DNA of 64,000 nt from Puccinia triticina (GCF_026914185.1 NC_070563.1:1550001-1614000), one strand, 5' to 3'. Shown: positions 1-11,526, counted from the first letter of the stretch. The notes: generated by a model not told the origin, from the letters alone. Program-made: numbers and translations.

Positions 1-2
1 AT

Positions 3-83
3 GCACAAGTCCCTCCCTGCGGGAGGGTGGGCTTCGCCGCCAGCCACAGCGCTCCCACCAGGGGGGACTTGTGTTAAGTTAGA
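3..83. repeat. Short foldback repeat, copy 1 (AAGTCCCTCC family)
   Basis: An imperfect palindrome. The left arm carries AAGTCCCTCCC and the right arm GGGGGGACTTGTGTTAAGTTAG, around a GC-rich loop. It is one of at least twelve related copies in this window (near 1462, 2108/3160, 12072, 29065, 33836, 45325, 47313, 51017, 59879, 60086, 60201). It lies just upstream of the MED18 start codon, so it may fall in that gene's promoter or 5' UTR. Confidence 0.65.
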
Positions 84-119
84 GGAGCAGTCAGCCATCG
101 AAGAAACCAACGGTCGAAG

Positions 120-1128
120 ATGGCCACCGAACTGTCGATTGCGGGGGTGGTCGATGCCCAGCTCTACCCGAGCATCCTCAACAGACTCGCCAACCACGCC
201 CACTCCTTCGCAGCATTCCACTCGGCCGAGATCGGATTCCAGCGAGGTCAGCAACGAAAGACACAACACACACTCTGACTACACTGACACCCCAAACATA
301 ACCAGCCGAGCCAAGCGAAGACACCAACATCCTCAGACTCAAACACACCACCCGCCACCCACAGATCATCAACAACCACGCCCCCGCCAACTACAAGAAC
401 CCGCTCAGGAATGGCTGGTCAGCTGCCCACAAAGCCAAACCCAAACCCAAACCAACCGCGAACTGACCCCCTCTCTCCCAAATCAAGCTCACTCACCGCC
501 CAGGGAAGAATCGAACCCGAGCGGCTCTCCCCCGAGTTCTCCATCAGGCCCATCCACTTCTGTCCGATCATCGCCGGCGACCCGCTCGAGTTCCTCAGCG
601 CACTAGGATACCGGTCTGTCACTCTACATCTTCCAACACCCCCCATCCACAGCACTCACCCATCCGCCCATCCAGCCGCACCTTCGAGTATGTCAGACGC
701 GGCGTCCAGTTCGTCCGCGGAGGCGTGGTCATCGAGATCTTCAGAGTCTACCAGGTGAACCACCCATCCTCGCCGACACCGGTGATCCAACACTGATCTC
801 GTGTGCGTCCCAGAGCGAGAAGGACGAGACGGCGATCGCAGGCGAACAGACCTATCTCATCACCGTCACCGCGATCATCCCCACCCTCGCCCGGAGTACT
901 ACCACCACCACCACACCTGCTGCAACCGGTGCCCCAGCAGGCACAACAAATCCGAACACTACAAACACTGCCACTACAGCAGCAACGACAACCACAACAG
1001 CACCAGCACCAGCAGCCGGCTCAGGGCCATCCGTCCAGGAGCTCCGGAGCGAAGCCTGTGCCCGGATCAGGGAGATCCAGGCGATCCTCAAGGGCCTCGC
1101 CGATCTGGGACGCGTCGAGCCTTTCTGA
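120..1128 (+). CDS. MED18: Mediator complex subunit 18 (Med18/Srb5)
   Basis: Subunit of the Mediator head module, which bridges transcription factors and RNA polymerase II in the nucleus. Four exons fit: 120-246, 337-613, 676-754 and 814-1128. They total 798 nt (265 aa) with consistent phases (1, 2, 0). Recognition rests on the N-terminal ELSIAGVVDAQLYPSILNRL block, the central DPLEFLSALGYR block that runs across intron 2 into FEYVRRGVQFVRGGVVIEIF, the later TYLITVTAIIP strand, and a C-terminal helix ending in LADLGRVEPF. All are placed as in the Med18 family. Exon 2 also encodes a low-complexity Pro/Thr/Ser stretch, and exon 4 a Thr/Ala-rich insert between the last strands; these are probably disordered. 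The least certain junction is the acceptor at 336, because another frame of exon 2 also reads open. Start chosen at the first ATG that gives the conserved N-terminus. Confidence 0.82.
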
Positions 1129-2150
1129 TCTTCGCACCTGCGTCCAACTGAACACCACAACACATACATCCTGCCAGAGGCTGATACAATTCATCATGTC
1201 ATACTCGCAATTGGACTTGATCAGCCGCAGGCGTGCCCACACGATAGGCCTCCAACAGACATCCATGCATGGTCCCCAGAAACAGGACACCATCCAGCCA
1301 CAACGAGCGGTGCGGCAAAAAAAGATCTGGCAGGTGGGGCCACAGCTTGATCCGAGCAATCATTCCATCCATCCGGACACTCGCCGGGCCAAGCAGCATC
1401 AAACAATGGCTCGTGTTGTAGCTCCACCGGCCGAGGAGCTCTGGGTACCTGCAGATATGCGAACTTAGTCAGTCCCTCTTCTGAAGGGCGGGCAGGGCCC
1501 CTCGAGGAGGGACTTGGGACTAAGCGGTGAAACTTGGCGTGAGTCCAGAGTACAGCTTTCACCTATGTGGCTGGTGTGAAAGTTTGGCCCCACCTTTCTA
1601 TAGCATCCTGGTGGCCAAATGGGCCGTCCAGGTGCCAAATTGAAGGTCTGCATCTGGCCTTATAGGCCTCATGTTGATGCCTTGAATGGCCTTAAAGCTA
1701 CAAGGATGTCAAGTCATGGAATCATGATTCCAGGATTGATCTTACACCACACTATTGGATAAGTACATGAATGTTTCAATTACTTCTAATAAGTACATGA
1801 AGTATGTTTATTGTTTGAATTGAACAATGAACTACATTTGGTATGCAGGCCACACATAAAATGTGTACAGGAGTTGAAAAAAACACGCTCTGCTTGCTGG
1901 GACAAGCTTGGCATGGTTTTTGAAAGCATGTCCAGCAGCTCTACAAGGGGCTTGATGGATGGTGGATGGCTGGCTGGCTGCGCAAGAAGCTAGGCTTCAA
2001 GGCCATGCCACTCATGAGCCTGCCTGGGTAGTGGCTGATGTGTAATAATGGATCCTTTGAAAATTGGGGGTTGGCCAAGCATTAGGAGCATCAGGATTCA
2101 CACCAAAGCTTGACACTTGGGGGCAAGCCTCTCTGACCTGTGAGACAGAC
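1129..2150. other. Intergenic, no gene seen
   Basis: No reading frame here has a recognisable motif or convincing exon structure. A foldback repeat copy lies at 1462-1525 and another begins near 2108. A short direct repeat of AATAAGTACATGA occurs around 1757-1801. Confidence 0.5.
1462..1525. repeat. Short foldback repeat, copy 2
   Basis: AACTTAGTCAGTCCCTC on the left arm pairs with GAGGGACTTGGGACTAAGC on the right arm, with a short GC-rich loop. Same family as the repeats listed under copy 1. Confidence 0.7.
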
Positions 2151-3160
2151 CCTGCGGCAACACTGGGTATTTACGTTACCCTACGTTATCCACGTTATCT
2201 CAGTAACGTAGTGGTTTCAGTGACCGCCAGGCTACGTTGCTGCTATCAGTAATTCTCTATTTCTTGCGGCACCCGTAACGTAATTGAACTGTTTTTTTTT
2301 TTTTTTGCCTCTCAACACGGATAACGTAGTGATATTTTTCCAGGATAATGTGTTATCTCCATGAAGCAGATGCTGTATGGCGCTCTTCCCCTGGATAATG
2401 CGTTATCGCATTGGAACATGTAATGTACAGTGCTCCACCCCTGGATAATGTGATATCACATTATCCAGGGATGAAACAGCCCTAATCTGGCAAGCTTTTT
2501 CTAAAAATCTTGCCCACATGTTGCTTCCAGTTGGAACCAAACTCCTCCCAGCCACGTCTTCAATTGCACTTGTTGCTAGAATCCCAGCCAACAGAACCCC
2601 AGGGAGGAGATAATTCAATGGATATGAAACTGATTGATCCAAGCAACCTCGCTGCTCAAGGCGCTCTTCTTCTTGCTGGGAGCTCTTGCGCTGTCAAGAG
2701 ATTATTCTCAGCAGCTTTGGATGTTTGTAGCAGTTGCCGCAGGAGCCTACTCCTCTCGAGCATGTTGCACTGCGTTAGTAGCCTCTTGTGGCTTCGCAAG
2801 GATGTCCCTTTGACTGGGGAATTTGCGGAGGCTGGGAAGGCATTTAACATGATCCTCCCCTCAAAATCATAATAATACATTGCTTTTAATTACGTTATCC
2901 GTTATATTACTAGTAATTCCATTTTTTCCTTGACTTCAGTAACGTAATGGTGGGAAAAAAATCTCCGCCTGCCCACAGCTTAACATAATTTAACCAAAAA
3001 ATCAGTGCAAACAGATAATTATAACGTAAAAATTCTCAATTACAGATAACCGTAATAATAATGCAAAAAGAATTGTTACGTTACCTTTACGCTACCATTA
3101 CTGGTAGCGTAACTACCCAGTGTTGCCTGCGGGGCCCTCCTCCAGAGAGGATTTGTTAAG
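2108..3160. repeat. Foldback repeat split by a hAT-like insertion
   Basis: The left flank (about 2108-2150) reads toward CAAGCCTCTCT. The right flank (about 3133-3160) ends with the inverted counterpart CCAGAGAGGATTTGTTAAGC. Removing the 2158-3125 element and one copy of its duplication restores a foldback repeat close to the copy at 12072-12174, which also has AGCTTAACCAAGCCTCTCTG. This gives a relative age: foldback first, hAT-like element later. Confidence 0.5.
2158..3125. mobile_element. Non-autonomous hAT-like element with transposase relic
   Basis: Inverted termini CAACACTGGGTA and TACCCAGTGTTG are flanked by a direct repeat, CCTGCGG (2151-2157 and 3126-3132), giving a 968-bp element. 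Subterminal DNA is dense in GTTACGTTA/TAACGTAAC palindromes and in repeats of CCTGGATAATGTGTTATC (about 2341-2470). At about 2640-2860 the plus strand encodes a remnant of the hAT C-terminal dimerisation domain, with the motif CAVKRLFSAALDV followed by SSLLWLRKDVPL. That supports the hAT superfamily. No complete transposase is present, so it would have to be mobilised in trans. Confidence 0.75.
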
Positions 3161-3997
3161 CTCAGCAGATATGCAGAAGGAGAAAAGGGCTTGAATGCAA
3201 GAAGAGTGGTGTTGTTCGGGGGAGCACAGGGGGGCCAGGCGGATGAGAGATGACCCAGAGACAGATAAAGAACCTCAAGGAATGCGGAGGGCAAAAACAA
3301 GAGGGCCAAGCAGAGCTGGGAGCTGTAGTGACTTCAGGGAACTGTTTGCAATATTTCCATTTGAGTAATAGGGCACCATTGGGCCCAGGTTATGGGACAG
3401 CAAGTGACATGTGTATGCATTCAGGGGAAGAGAGAATGAGTGGCAGGAAGGGAGGGTGAGGAAGTGAGGATGATCAACAAAATCCCAACACAGAGGCTAG
3501 AGAGCCCAATGCCATGGGAAATCAATCATTTCCTGTAGCCTGTGTGACGCAGGCTGAGATGAATCAAGGCTGTCTCTTGCAGAGTTGATCAGAAAACTGA
3601 GCAGTGAAGTAGTGTGTGTGTTGAGATTGTGAGGAGGTAAATTAGTAGCTCTGAAAACTCAAAAGGTACATATGTACACACACCTTTGGATGTTTTTCCT
3701 TGCCTGGGACCAACTGAGTTGGGACCCCTTGTACCAACACAGCAACAATTATGATACACAGGTTGTACCACAAGGAGGTGTGTCAACACATGTGGCCAAG
3801 AGCCAACACATTAGTTATAAATGGGTTTGTGTCAAGGCACTGATACGTGGAAAGATACCAGCCAGCACATTGCAATCACCGTAATTGTTGCAGTGTTGCT
3901 GGGATGTGACAACTAAACATGGAAAGCTATGTTATATGGGTGGATGGTCTCACTTCAGGCTCCTCCTGTGACCCCCTTCATGGCTCTCAAGACCCAC
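3133..3997. other. Intergenic, no gene seen
   Basis: Only short open frames without family motifs. The first 30 bases belong to the foldback repeat flanking the preceding element; the rest shows nothing I can name. Confidence 0.45.
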
Positions 3998-4889
3998 CCT
4001 GTGGTTAAAGATGGCAATTGGTACCCGGGTACCACTAGCGGTACCCCGGTACTGCCTGTTTTTTGGACTCAGATGAACACCAGGTACCGCACCCGGCACC
4101 GCCTGGCGGGTGCCAGCAGGTGCGGGCGGTACCAGCGGTACCCGTAGTGCTAATAATGGCCCATATAAGATTGATCAGAAAAATAAGGGTGTTTAAACCC
4201 GGGCAGTAGTTATGGTGGGTACCAGTGGTACCCACAGCAACAATAAAAACTACTAATAAATCAAAAACACCTCTTTTATACCTAATTGTCTACTTCTATC
4301 GCCTTTTGTTTGCCCTTATCTTTTCCCTTCTTCTCCATCTGAATCTTCTCTTTCCACCTTGCCAAAACCCCCTCCTCAATCATGTCATTCTTGGAGTAGA
4401 ATGCAACCGTCATTCCCCTACTTAGTGACCGCGCCAAGAGCCGGTGTCTCTTGTGTGACACATAGTCTCTCCCAAAACTAAAAGCGCGCTATGGAGCTCT
4501 GCTTGGTGCTAGGACGGCGGCAGCGCTGGGAGGGGAATGGTGTCAAGTGACTGCCCTCACGGATGGTCCGGATGAGTCGTAGGGATTTGAAGTGATAGCT
4601 GGGGGGGGGAAGTGGTTTTGAGAGTTGTTTCGCCAGGGTTTGGATCCTTGGCGGCGGTTGGGTTTGTTGATAGGATTCTTGAAGGGGGAATGGATTCTGG
4701 GATTTGGACTCTTGATGATTGGACTCAGAAAAAAGAAGATCAATAATCTTGATAACCCCTGACTTGGATCAGAACAGGATGCTATGGCCTCCTATCCTCC
4801 AAGTTTGCCTGGAACTTGGATTCCTGGAGGCCTGTCACAGACATGTCATCATCTCCTTGCGCGCCCTGCGCGCGCACCCACCGCAGACA

Positions 4890-5260
4890 ACAGAAAGAGA
4901 GGAGAAGGAACAACACAAAGAAAGGAAACAAAAAAATAAAACAAGAAGAGGAATCAAGGAAACAAAGAGACAAAAAAATCTAAGAAATGAGGAAGAAGAA
5001 ACCATAGGAGAAAGAAAGGAAAAAAAAGACAGAGGAAAGAAAGACACAATTCACAAATAAACCCACAGTACATTCTGTGTTAGGACCAAGAAAGAGAAAA
5101 ACTGGGAAAGGGGAGGGAAAGGGGAGTGAGAATGAGGAGAGTGGGGGAAAAGGGCCAAGGAGGATCTGAGAGACTCTTGGGATTTGAATCTTGAGCCTTG
5201 AGGATCTTGAGGCTTGAGTCTTGATCTTGAGGGTGGTTTCTTGAAGTTGATGATCTTGAT
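4890..5260. repeat. Polypurine tract and degenerate TCTTGA repeats
   Basis: About 4890-5060 is nearly all purine on the plus strand (AAAGAAAGGAAAC-like). About 5165-5260 is a degenerate short repeat built on TCTTGA/TTGAGGATCTTGA. Both lie inside the hAT element, downstream (on the minus strand) of its transposase gene. Open frames across them are low-complexity artefacts. Confidence 0.6.
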
Positions 5261-5289
5261 GACTTGTTGATTTGGACAGTCTTGAGGCC

Positions 5290-8200
5290 CTGAACCAGTT
5301 TGACCACCACAGCGCTCAACATCAACAGATGTCGCTGAAAATTTCATGTATATATATCAGTTTTCGCACCACAATAGGTATCAGTTGGGGGTCTACTCAC
5401 CTGGACAGCTCAACACGTCAAGTGCCATTTGTAACAGACCTCTTTGTGTGTTTCTGGATTGCTCCTGTGCCAACCACCACTTGAGGGGGTTAACCGGTTC
5501 ATTATCATTGAGGACAAGTGCCCCCGCAAGCCAAATGTCCAAAGGGTCACTTAAACAGGTTCCACCTTGGGCCGCAGCAGCGCTGCCAAGTCCGGAAAGC
5601 ATTCCTGTCTTGGGCTGAGGAAACAAAATTAATCAGCATTCATCAATCATAAGATTATGTCTACTCAATTCCTTACCCTAGGGTTGACTGTAGCCGCTGA
5701 GGCTGGAGGATTAACGTGTTGAGGCTTGTAAAAAGAGTGCCACATCTCCCGAGTGAGTCATATGGCTTCAGAGATCCATTCGGGCTCCCAGTTGAAGAGC
5801 TTGAAGTACTCGTCCCGAAATGGCGGATGTAGCACTGAAGGAGACAATTTTTTCAGCATTTTTTTATAATCTACAATACCTTTCAGTTTGTAGACAGGAA
5901 GAAAACATGTACCAATTGCAATCCAATAAAGAGGTGAGCAGCCAGTAATACTATAGTACTTGTTGGTAATTTTCAGCCCAACCCAACATGCATTTCACAT
6001 TGCTGGTGGATACTTTACTGCAGAAATAGCGGTTGACAAGTGCTCTGTGATCTGATCAATGAATACAACTATGTTTGATATGCGAGCTGAGCCATAAATC
6101 GAGATTTGTTTGGTTATTTTGTAAAACGAGTTGAGTATCTCGACCATATTACATGCTAAATTGAAGTCAGACTGCTCCAAGTAAAACTTTTGCTCAATGC
6201 CGTGCCTTTTGTGACACTGCCATTCATTACTGGAGTGAAAATATTGAATCAGCTTGATATTATACTCATCAAGCATCATAAGATTGGCTTACATAGCAGC
6301 CTTGCAGCAAATGATGCTGATGAGTTGGCAAATGGTCGAGTTCCATCTGGTTTGGACATCTTGTTTGATGTGGAGTTTTACAGCCTTTTTTGCGACATAG
6401 CTGCATGAACTCAATTCTGGAGTTGGGGGAGTACCTCAACTTCTTGGCAATTGCACAAAACTGAAGCAATTGCCAAGAAGTGTGGTTAGTATTAATCTTC
6501 CTGCAAAAAACGATCAAAATAGACTTACTTGAGCCAAGGTCTGTTTGCAACCAGCAGTTGTGTAAGTATCGAATTCCTTTTCGTCACTTGCGTTGTCAAT
6601 ATCATCCAGGCTGAGAGAAAGGGCATCATCATCTTTGTTCTGTTCAACTACCTCATCCTTGCTTTCATCATCCTCATCATCCGAGGATGACTCAGCTCCA
6701 TCTTGGGTAAGCCTGAAATGGTACAAGGTGAAAAAAGGTCGAAAGGAAAGGTTCCTCAGCTTCATGATTGTGCAACAGAAATGTCACCCAACTCACTGTG
6801 GTACATATTCCTCCAAATCTTCACCCTCGGAACACAATCCATCTGAGTCGTCTTGGTCAACAGTTTTTTTTTCTTTTGCTGCCTTTGAATTCTTTTGGGT
6901 TCCAAAGGGTTGTAGTATACCGCGGGCGATGAGGTTGAGCACATGTGCAAAGCATTGAATCCATTGCGGCTCGCCTCTGAACCGCACCCACTTCTGCTTT
7001 TTGAGTTTGTTGACCATTAGTTTGTTGTTTGACGTGTTGTTGCTGACAATCCCGCAGATCTGAATACCTGAGGTTCAGTCAAGCGAGTATAATAACTGTT
7101 CATGAGAAGAAAACTAACCTTATCTTGAATCCCAAACTTTTCCACCACCAAGGTAACGGCCCGGGCCAAATGCTCTTCTGTGTGACTTTCAGCCAGCCAA
7201 ATGAAGTCTAGAGGCAACAAAGGGTAGTTACGCTACGCGTCACGCGTAGATAACGGTAACGTAACGGAATTTTTGCCGTTATCTACGCGTTACGCGTAAC
7301 GGCGGTGCGATTACGTTAGCGCACCATATTAAGCCCTTTTTTTTTTATTCTTGTTGCGTTATCCGGGTGCGCGGAGCCCCTGAGAACGGGCAAAAAATGA
7401 GGCTAAAAAAGCCTTAAATGGCATTTTTGAGGCCCGTTACGTTACGCACGGGGCCTGAAATGTCCCTGTTACTAGTAAAGTAATGGGGGGGGGCGGATAA
7501 CGGGGGTAGTTACGTTACCAAAATTGCGCGGATAACGCAACGTAACGTAACTACCCTTTGTTGCTAGAGGCATAGCCTCTAGCTTTGGATCAAGGGAATT
7601 GTCTTCAACTAATCGGTAAATGACAGCGCCTAGGATATCAAACCCGTTGGGCGATTGCAAGGCGTCAACACCTAAATACAACGCTCCTTGGTGTGCCTAG
7701 ATTTAGGATTGAGAATATCACATCATAAGTTATTAACATAAGTTATTAATATTCCAACAAATTTAACAAGAAAAATGACTACTCACATTTAGAACAGCCT
7801 TGTAGTTCTGTTGTATGGCTAAGTAAATCATTTGGATGTCCGTTGAGACTGCCCGTCTTGCCGGTAAAAACTTGATAACTGTTGGATGAAGAATTGACTT
7901 ATGGCTAGCCTCAACCAGCGCCGAAAAAGGACGTGCGGCCTCGGAACACCAGACTGCACACAGTTGATTGACCTAGATATATAGCGAAAGAGGTCAGATG
8001 GCTCCTTTCATATCATCAATTCAAGATAGTTACTGACCTCTTGGGAGTCAATGTATCCAGTCCCCTTGATCCCCACATCAACAAGAGATTGATTTGAATT
8101 TGACTCTTTTAGTTTGCAAAAGCAAATGGAAGCGTGTTTGTTGAGGTTGCTGCATGAGCTGTCTGAAGTTGGACAATTGATACAAATACCACATCTAATA

Positions 8201-8665
8201 TAAATTGGTTTCACTGTCAGCAGAGTTTTCAAACAATTCATCTAAACCAAGTGAGACTCACAATCTACAACAATATCTTATCATGCACCTACCTTGCTTG
8301 TCACGCTTATCGGAGAGTTTGGGTGGCAGGTACGACTTGTAGGTTGAACTGAGAGCATTTGCCGCGACTTTCTGCGCTTTTCCTGCATAAGATTCCATTT
8401 TTAGATATAAGTGTGGACCGTTAAAAAGATTGAAGAAAAACGTACATAAATCCTCTGTTTCACTAGCATCGTAGGTTGTTCCAGAGAGGGGCTGGGTGCG
8501 GTTTGGAGTTGAGATGGCATCCTCTATTTCACCAAGTGATTCACTTTCTGTGGGGTTGGTCCTGGTGGTATTGGGGGTTTGGGTGAGATTTGGTGGTTGA
8601 GGGTGGGGGGATGAGGCTGACTTGGTGGCCCCGGAAGACTTGTGTTGCTTGCGGGTGGATCCCAT
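5290..8665 (-). pseudogene. hAT transposase, degraded and interrupted
   Basis: Read on the minus strand from an ATG at 8665. A Ser/Thr/Pro-rich N-terminus is followed by a BED-type zinc-finger remnant near 8240-8080 (C..C, then SSCSNLNKHASIC). Next comes the catalytic core: a PFSALVEASH block near 7920; LAESHTEEHLA near 7190; GIVSNNTSNNKLM near 7040; and WIQCFAHVLNLIARGIL near 6950. The insertion-domain helices follow, then LAGALVLNDNEPVNPLKWW with MALDVLSCPG near 5560-5400. Introns are evident. Defects: a frameshift at an A-run near 6390 (downstream sequence resumes with QDVQTRWNST in another frame), the nested element at 7215-7563, and loss of the last part of the dimerisation domain after DVER near 5310. 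Not functional as it stands. Confidence 0.8.
7215..7563. mobile_element. Nested hAT-like MITE inside hAT transposase
   Basis: 349 bp with termini CAACAAAGGGTAGTTACG and its inverse, flanked by CTAGAGG at 7208-7214 and 7564-7570 (7 bp perfect; an 8-bp reading is possible if the ends are shifted by one base). The interior is mostly palindromic GTAACG/CGCGTAGATAACG motifs. Removing the element plus one duplication restores the interrupted transposase frame exactly, joining EAMPL to DFIWLAE. This confirms both boundaries. Termini resemble those of the 2158-3125 element. Confidence 0.85.
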
Positions 8666-8952
8666 GTTCGAGGAGTGGGCTGGTGAGGTGGTGATTGGAA
8701 GGGCCTGGAGGGCAGTGATCGGATATGAGTGAGCAAAGAAGGGGAAAACCCCCGGCTTGAGGCCCCCTAGCTCCCTGGGTATAAGGCGGGTACTGCTAGC
8801 GGTAATTGGGTACCCGCTAGTTTTGGAGACAAAACAGACACCGGACACTGCACCTGGCACCGCTTGGCGGGTTTCTAGCTGGTGCTAGCGGTACCCGCCC
8901 GCGGGTACTGGGTACCCCCAAACGGGTACCAATTGCCATCTTTACCTGTGGT

Positions 8953-9645
8953 ATTGTATATGCTGCTCTAGAAGGCCAGATTAGAGCTTCAAGGGGACAT
9001 AGACACAATTCAACACCACACATACATATCTTTCTAAATTCCATTGGCTCTGCTGCACATTGTGGGTAGCGGAAAGTGGCTTTTTGGGACTGTTAGCTTG
9101 AGTGTATTTTGAACCTGCCAAACTCCACCAACTCCAGCTTACAGATAATTAGCTGGAATTTGCAGCTAAACATAGAATTTTTGGTCAAACTGTTTGTAGC
9201 TGACTTGTATGCCCTCCAATTTAATATTGGTGTAGCAGGCACAAAAGCTTCTTAAAAATCTGCTATGCTAAATGCATTGGAATAGTTATGGTGATGTGCA
9301 AGTTGAAGCTCTTAGCTATGGGTTTGGATGAGGCTACCCTCTTGAATAAGGCTGATAAGTGGAGATTTCAACACATGTTACTTAATTTCCTCTGCCACAT
9401 ATTGCCCCCAAATATTGCCCATAGCTCAAATCAAGCCAAGAAACATGCAAGTCACAGCATGTACAAAGTGAAAAAAGAAAAAAAAAGAAATGTCCAATCT
9501 CTGATTCAGGAGCAAAGTAGAAAAGAGATTGGAAAATCAACATCAAAAGAAATCCAAAGAAGACTCTCTGTAAAAGAGTATATCCAGACCATAAGGGAAT
9601 TGGAATAATAAACATTTTAAAACACAGAGGACTGTGGATCTGTTT
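8953..9645. other. Intergenic, no gene seen
   Basis: A Lys-rich open frame on the plus strand at 9288-9608 has no recognisable motif or splice context. It may be chance, or the tail of something unrecognised. Confidence 0.4.
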
Positions 9646-11526
9646 TCAAAAAAGCACAAAATAAGGCAGTCTACAGTTTACATACTTAAATCTCAAATCT
9701 GATTCTGGTGGAGTCTTTTTTGTTAAGGATTCCACCTCTTTAGGAGTTGTATGAGTGATCTTTTTGGTTGAGTGAAAGATCCATTGTCTGAGGGGATTGT
9801 CTTCACTTTTGTAGTTTTTGAGGATCTGAAAGAGCTCAGCCATTTCCTCTTTCTCAAGATCTAAATTGAAGGCCAAGGTGTCCCTTTTATATCCTTTGAC
9901 AAAGAGTCCCATGATGTGGAGTTGTCGGGCAAACACTTCAGGCTGGTCCATCTCATTCTTTACTGAATTCATGATTGGCTGGTAGTACCTGTCAAGGAAA
10001 TCTAAACTTGAATATACAAACAGGAGCTCTAACCATCCTTTTCTTTCATCCAAAATTCCATGATTTTGGAAATAATCAATCATTTTGTATATTGTATTAA
10101 TCAAACCGTTGAATTCCTGAAGCATCTGTTGGCTTTCCATGTTTGAGGAAAGTCTCTCTAGATCTTTCGGATTGAAAGATAAAAATCTCTGTAAAGTTTT
10201 ACTGATTTCTTCATCTATCATTTTCTGCTTGTAGCTTTCAAAGCTGCTATTCATGATGTCATAGAGCATAAGTTTCTTGTCTTCCTCTGAAAGAGCTGAG
10301 TATAATTGAATTTGATTCAAGTCATCAGGATGTTTTCCAAAAAAAAAAAAAAACAAATTATATTAAAATGTGATAGAAGTATAATCAGAAAATATGAATG
10401 AGAAAAGATAAATGAGGAACTGAAAGACACAGGTGGATTAATTTTTCATTGAAAAGGCTCAAACATACCATGAATTGACCTATGGAAGTGTCCCAACTGT
10501 TGGCTTGTTGTCAGAAAACCTAGCTGAGGAATGACCAATCTTCCCCACCAGTACGATCCAACAGAAATCTCAGAAAGGATTTGAGTGTGAAATTGAAGCA
10601 TACATGTTACATTCTTCTGCTTGAAAGTATTGATTTTTAGGAAGATTTCTGATGGTACCAGCTCCCAGCGATGGATGAAATCACCCAGCTGAAGGATGAT
10701 TTTGATAGCATTCATCTTTCCATCATGAAACTGGTAGTAGCGGTAGGAGCCTCCCTGGGGATACAATATGGATTCGTCGATCTTTGCTTGCAAATCATCC
10801 CATTTTTGGAGAATGCCAACATCTTTTGTAGCATCCAGTCCATTATTGTCTTCCTCGGGGTTTTGATTGATCTCAGCCCTCACATTTTCATTCAAGGGGC
10901 TGATAGAACTTGGCCGGTGTGATTGAGACTGGCTTGGTGTGCCAGGCAGGTGTGCAGCCGTTCCATCCAACTGTTGCACTCGCTTTAGGACATTTGATGT
11001 GAGGGCTTGGCGGATCTCCTCTAGCTCCTCATGCACATGTACACCGAGTTCAAAATGGAGACTCAAGATATCATCACTTATGGTCTTGTATTCCTTGCCG
11101 ATTGAACGAATCAGATCTGTAACAGATATCCATTATGAAGCGTTGAAAAAGAAGAGAAGTGGGAGGAAAAATAATAAAAACAGAAGTTCCACCTTTGTTT
11201 TTCCGTAGTCCTTGAAGAACTCTTGCCCGCTTGTGATGATCCAGCCTCTCCCCTCTGATCATTTGTCTCGGAGTATTTTTGTTGGCGGTGTCCATGATTT
11301 GCCTCACAATACCTTCCGCAGCAAGCAAGTAGCACAGAGTAGGAATAGGAAAATGTTAATAAAGCTTGAATGGAAATAGTTATAACTCCTGATTCGTACC
11401 CTCAGAGTCCTCTGCTGCATTGATTGAAATGACCTCGTTCGGCCAGAGCCGTACTGCCTGTGCAAGTTGACATGCTCCTATGGACAGGGTGATGAAAAAC
11501 AATGAGATCTTTGATGGGATCATCAT
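9646..11526 (-). CDS. Large predicted secreted protein, unknown family (514 aa)
   Basis: Four minus-strand exons fit: 11526-11400, 11312-11193, 11116-10469 and 10295-9646. They sum to 1545 nt in one frame, with GTACGA, GTGGAA and GTATGT donors and AG acceptors. The start codon at 11526 opens a clear secretion signal with hydrophobic core SLFFITLSIGACQLAQA. After it come a charged helical segment (HHKRARVLQGLRKNK), a Ser/Pro-rich linker near residues 125-150, and long Lys/Glu/Ile/Leu-rich helical regions to the C-terminus. Few cysteines and no enzymatic motif. I do not recognise the family. Size, signal peptide and genomic setting fit a candidate secreted host-interaction protein, but that is inference. 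The 3' end is uncertain: a GTATGT donor near 9682 could splice out the last codons. Confidence 0.65.

Larger units (their letters stand above)
3998..8952. mobile_element. hAT DNA transposon with perfect 8-bp TSD
   Basis: The element proper is 4006-8944 (4939 bp). Its inverted termini are TAAAGATGGCAATTGGTACC on the left and the exact complement on the right. It is bracketed by the identical 8-bp duplication CCTGTGGT at 3998-4005 and 8945-8952; 8 bp is the length hAT transposases make. Subterminal regions (4020-4240 and 8785-8935) are rich in GGTACC/GGGTACC motifs. The internal gene is on the minus strand and encodes a hAT transposase, now broken. A 349-bp hAT-like element is nested at 7215-7563. 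The left interior (4250-5250) is A/G-rich and low in coding content. Confidence 0.88.

Noticed and set aside
1..606. Long plus-strand open frame of 201 codons
   Set aside because: Wrong frame across MED18 exons and introns; Pro/Thr/Ser composition comes from reading CA-rich DNA. The spliced MED18 model explains the region.
803..1468. 221-codon plus-strand frame
   Set aside because: Overlaps MED18 exon 4 in another frame and runs into a foldback repeat; low complexity only.
2510..2872. 120-codon frame as a host gene
   Set aside because: It is the decayed hAT dimerisation domain inside the 2158-3125 element.
4835..5047. Phe/Ser/Leu-rich minus-strand frame resembling a membrane protein
   Set aside because: It is the complement of a polypurine tract inside the hAT element.
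9288..9608. 106-codon Lys-rich frame as a gene
   Set aside because: No motif, no splice context, AT-rich DNA downstream of the minus-strand secreted gene.
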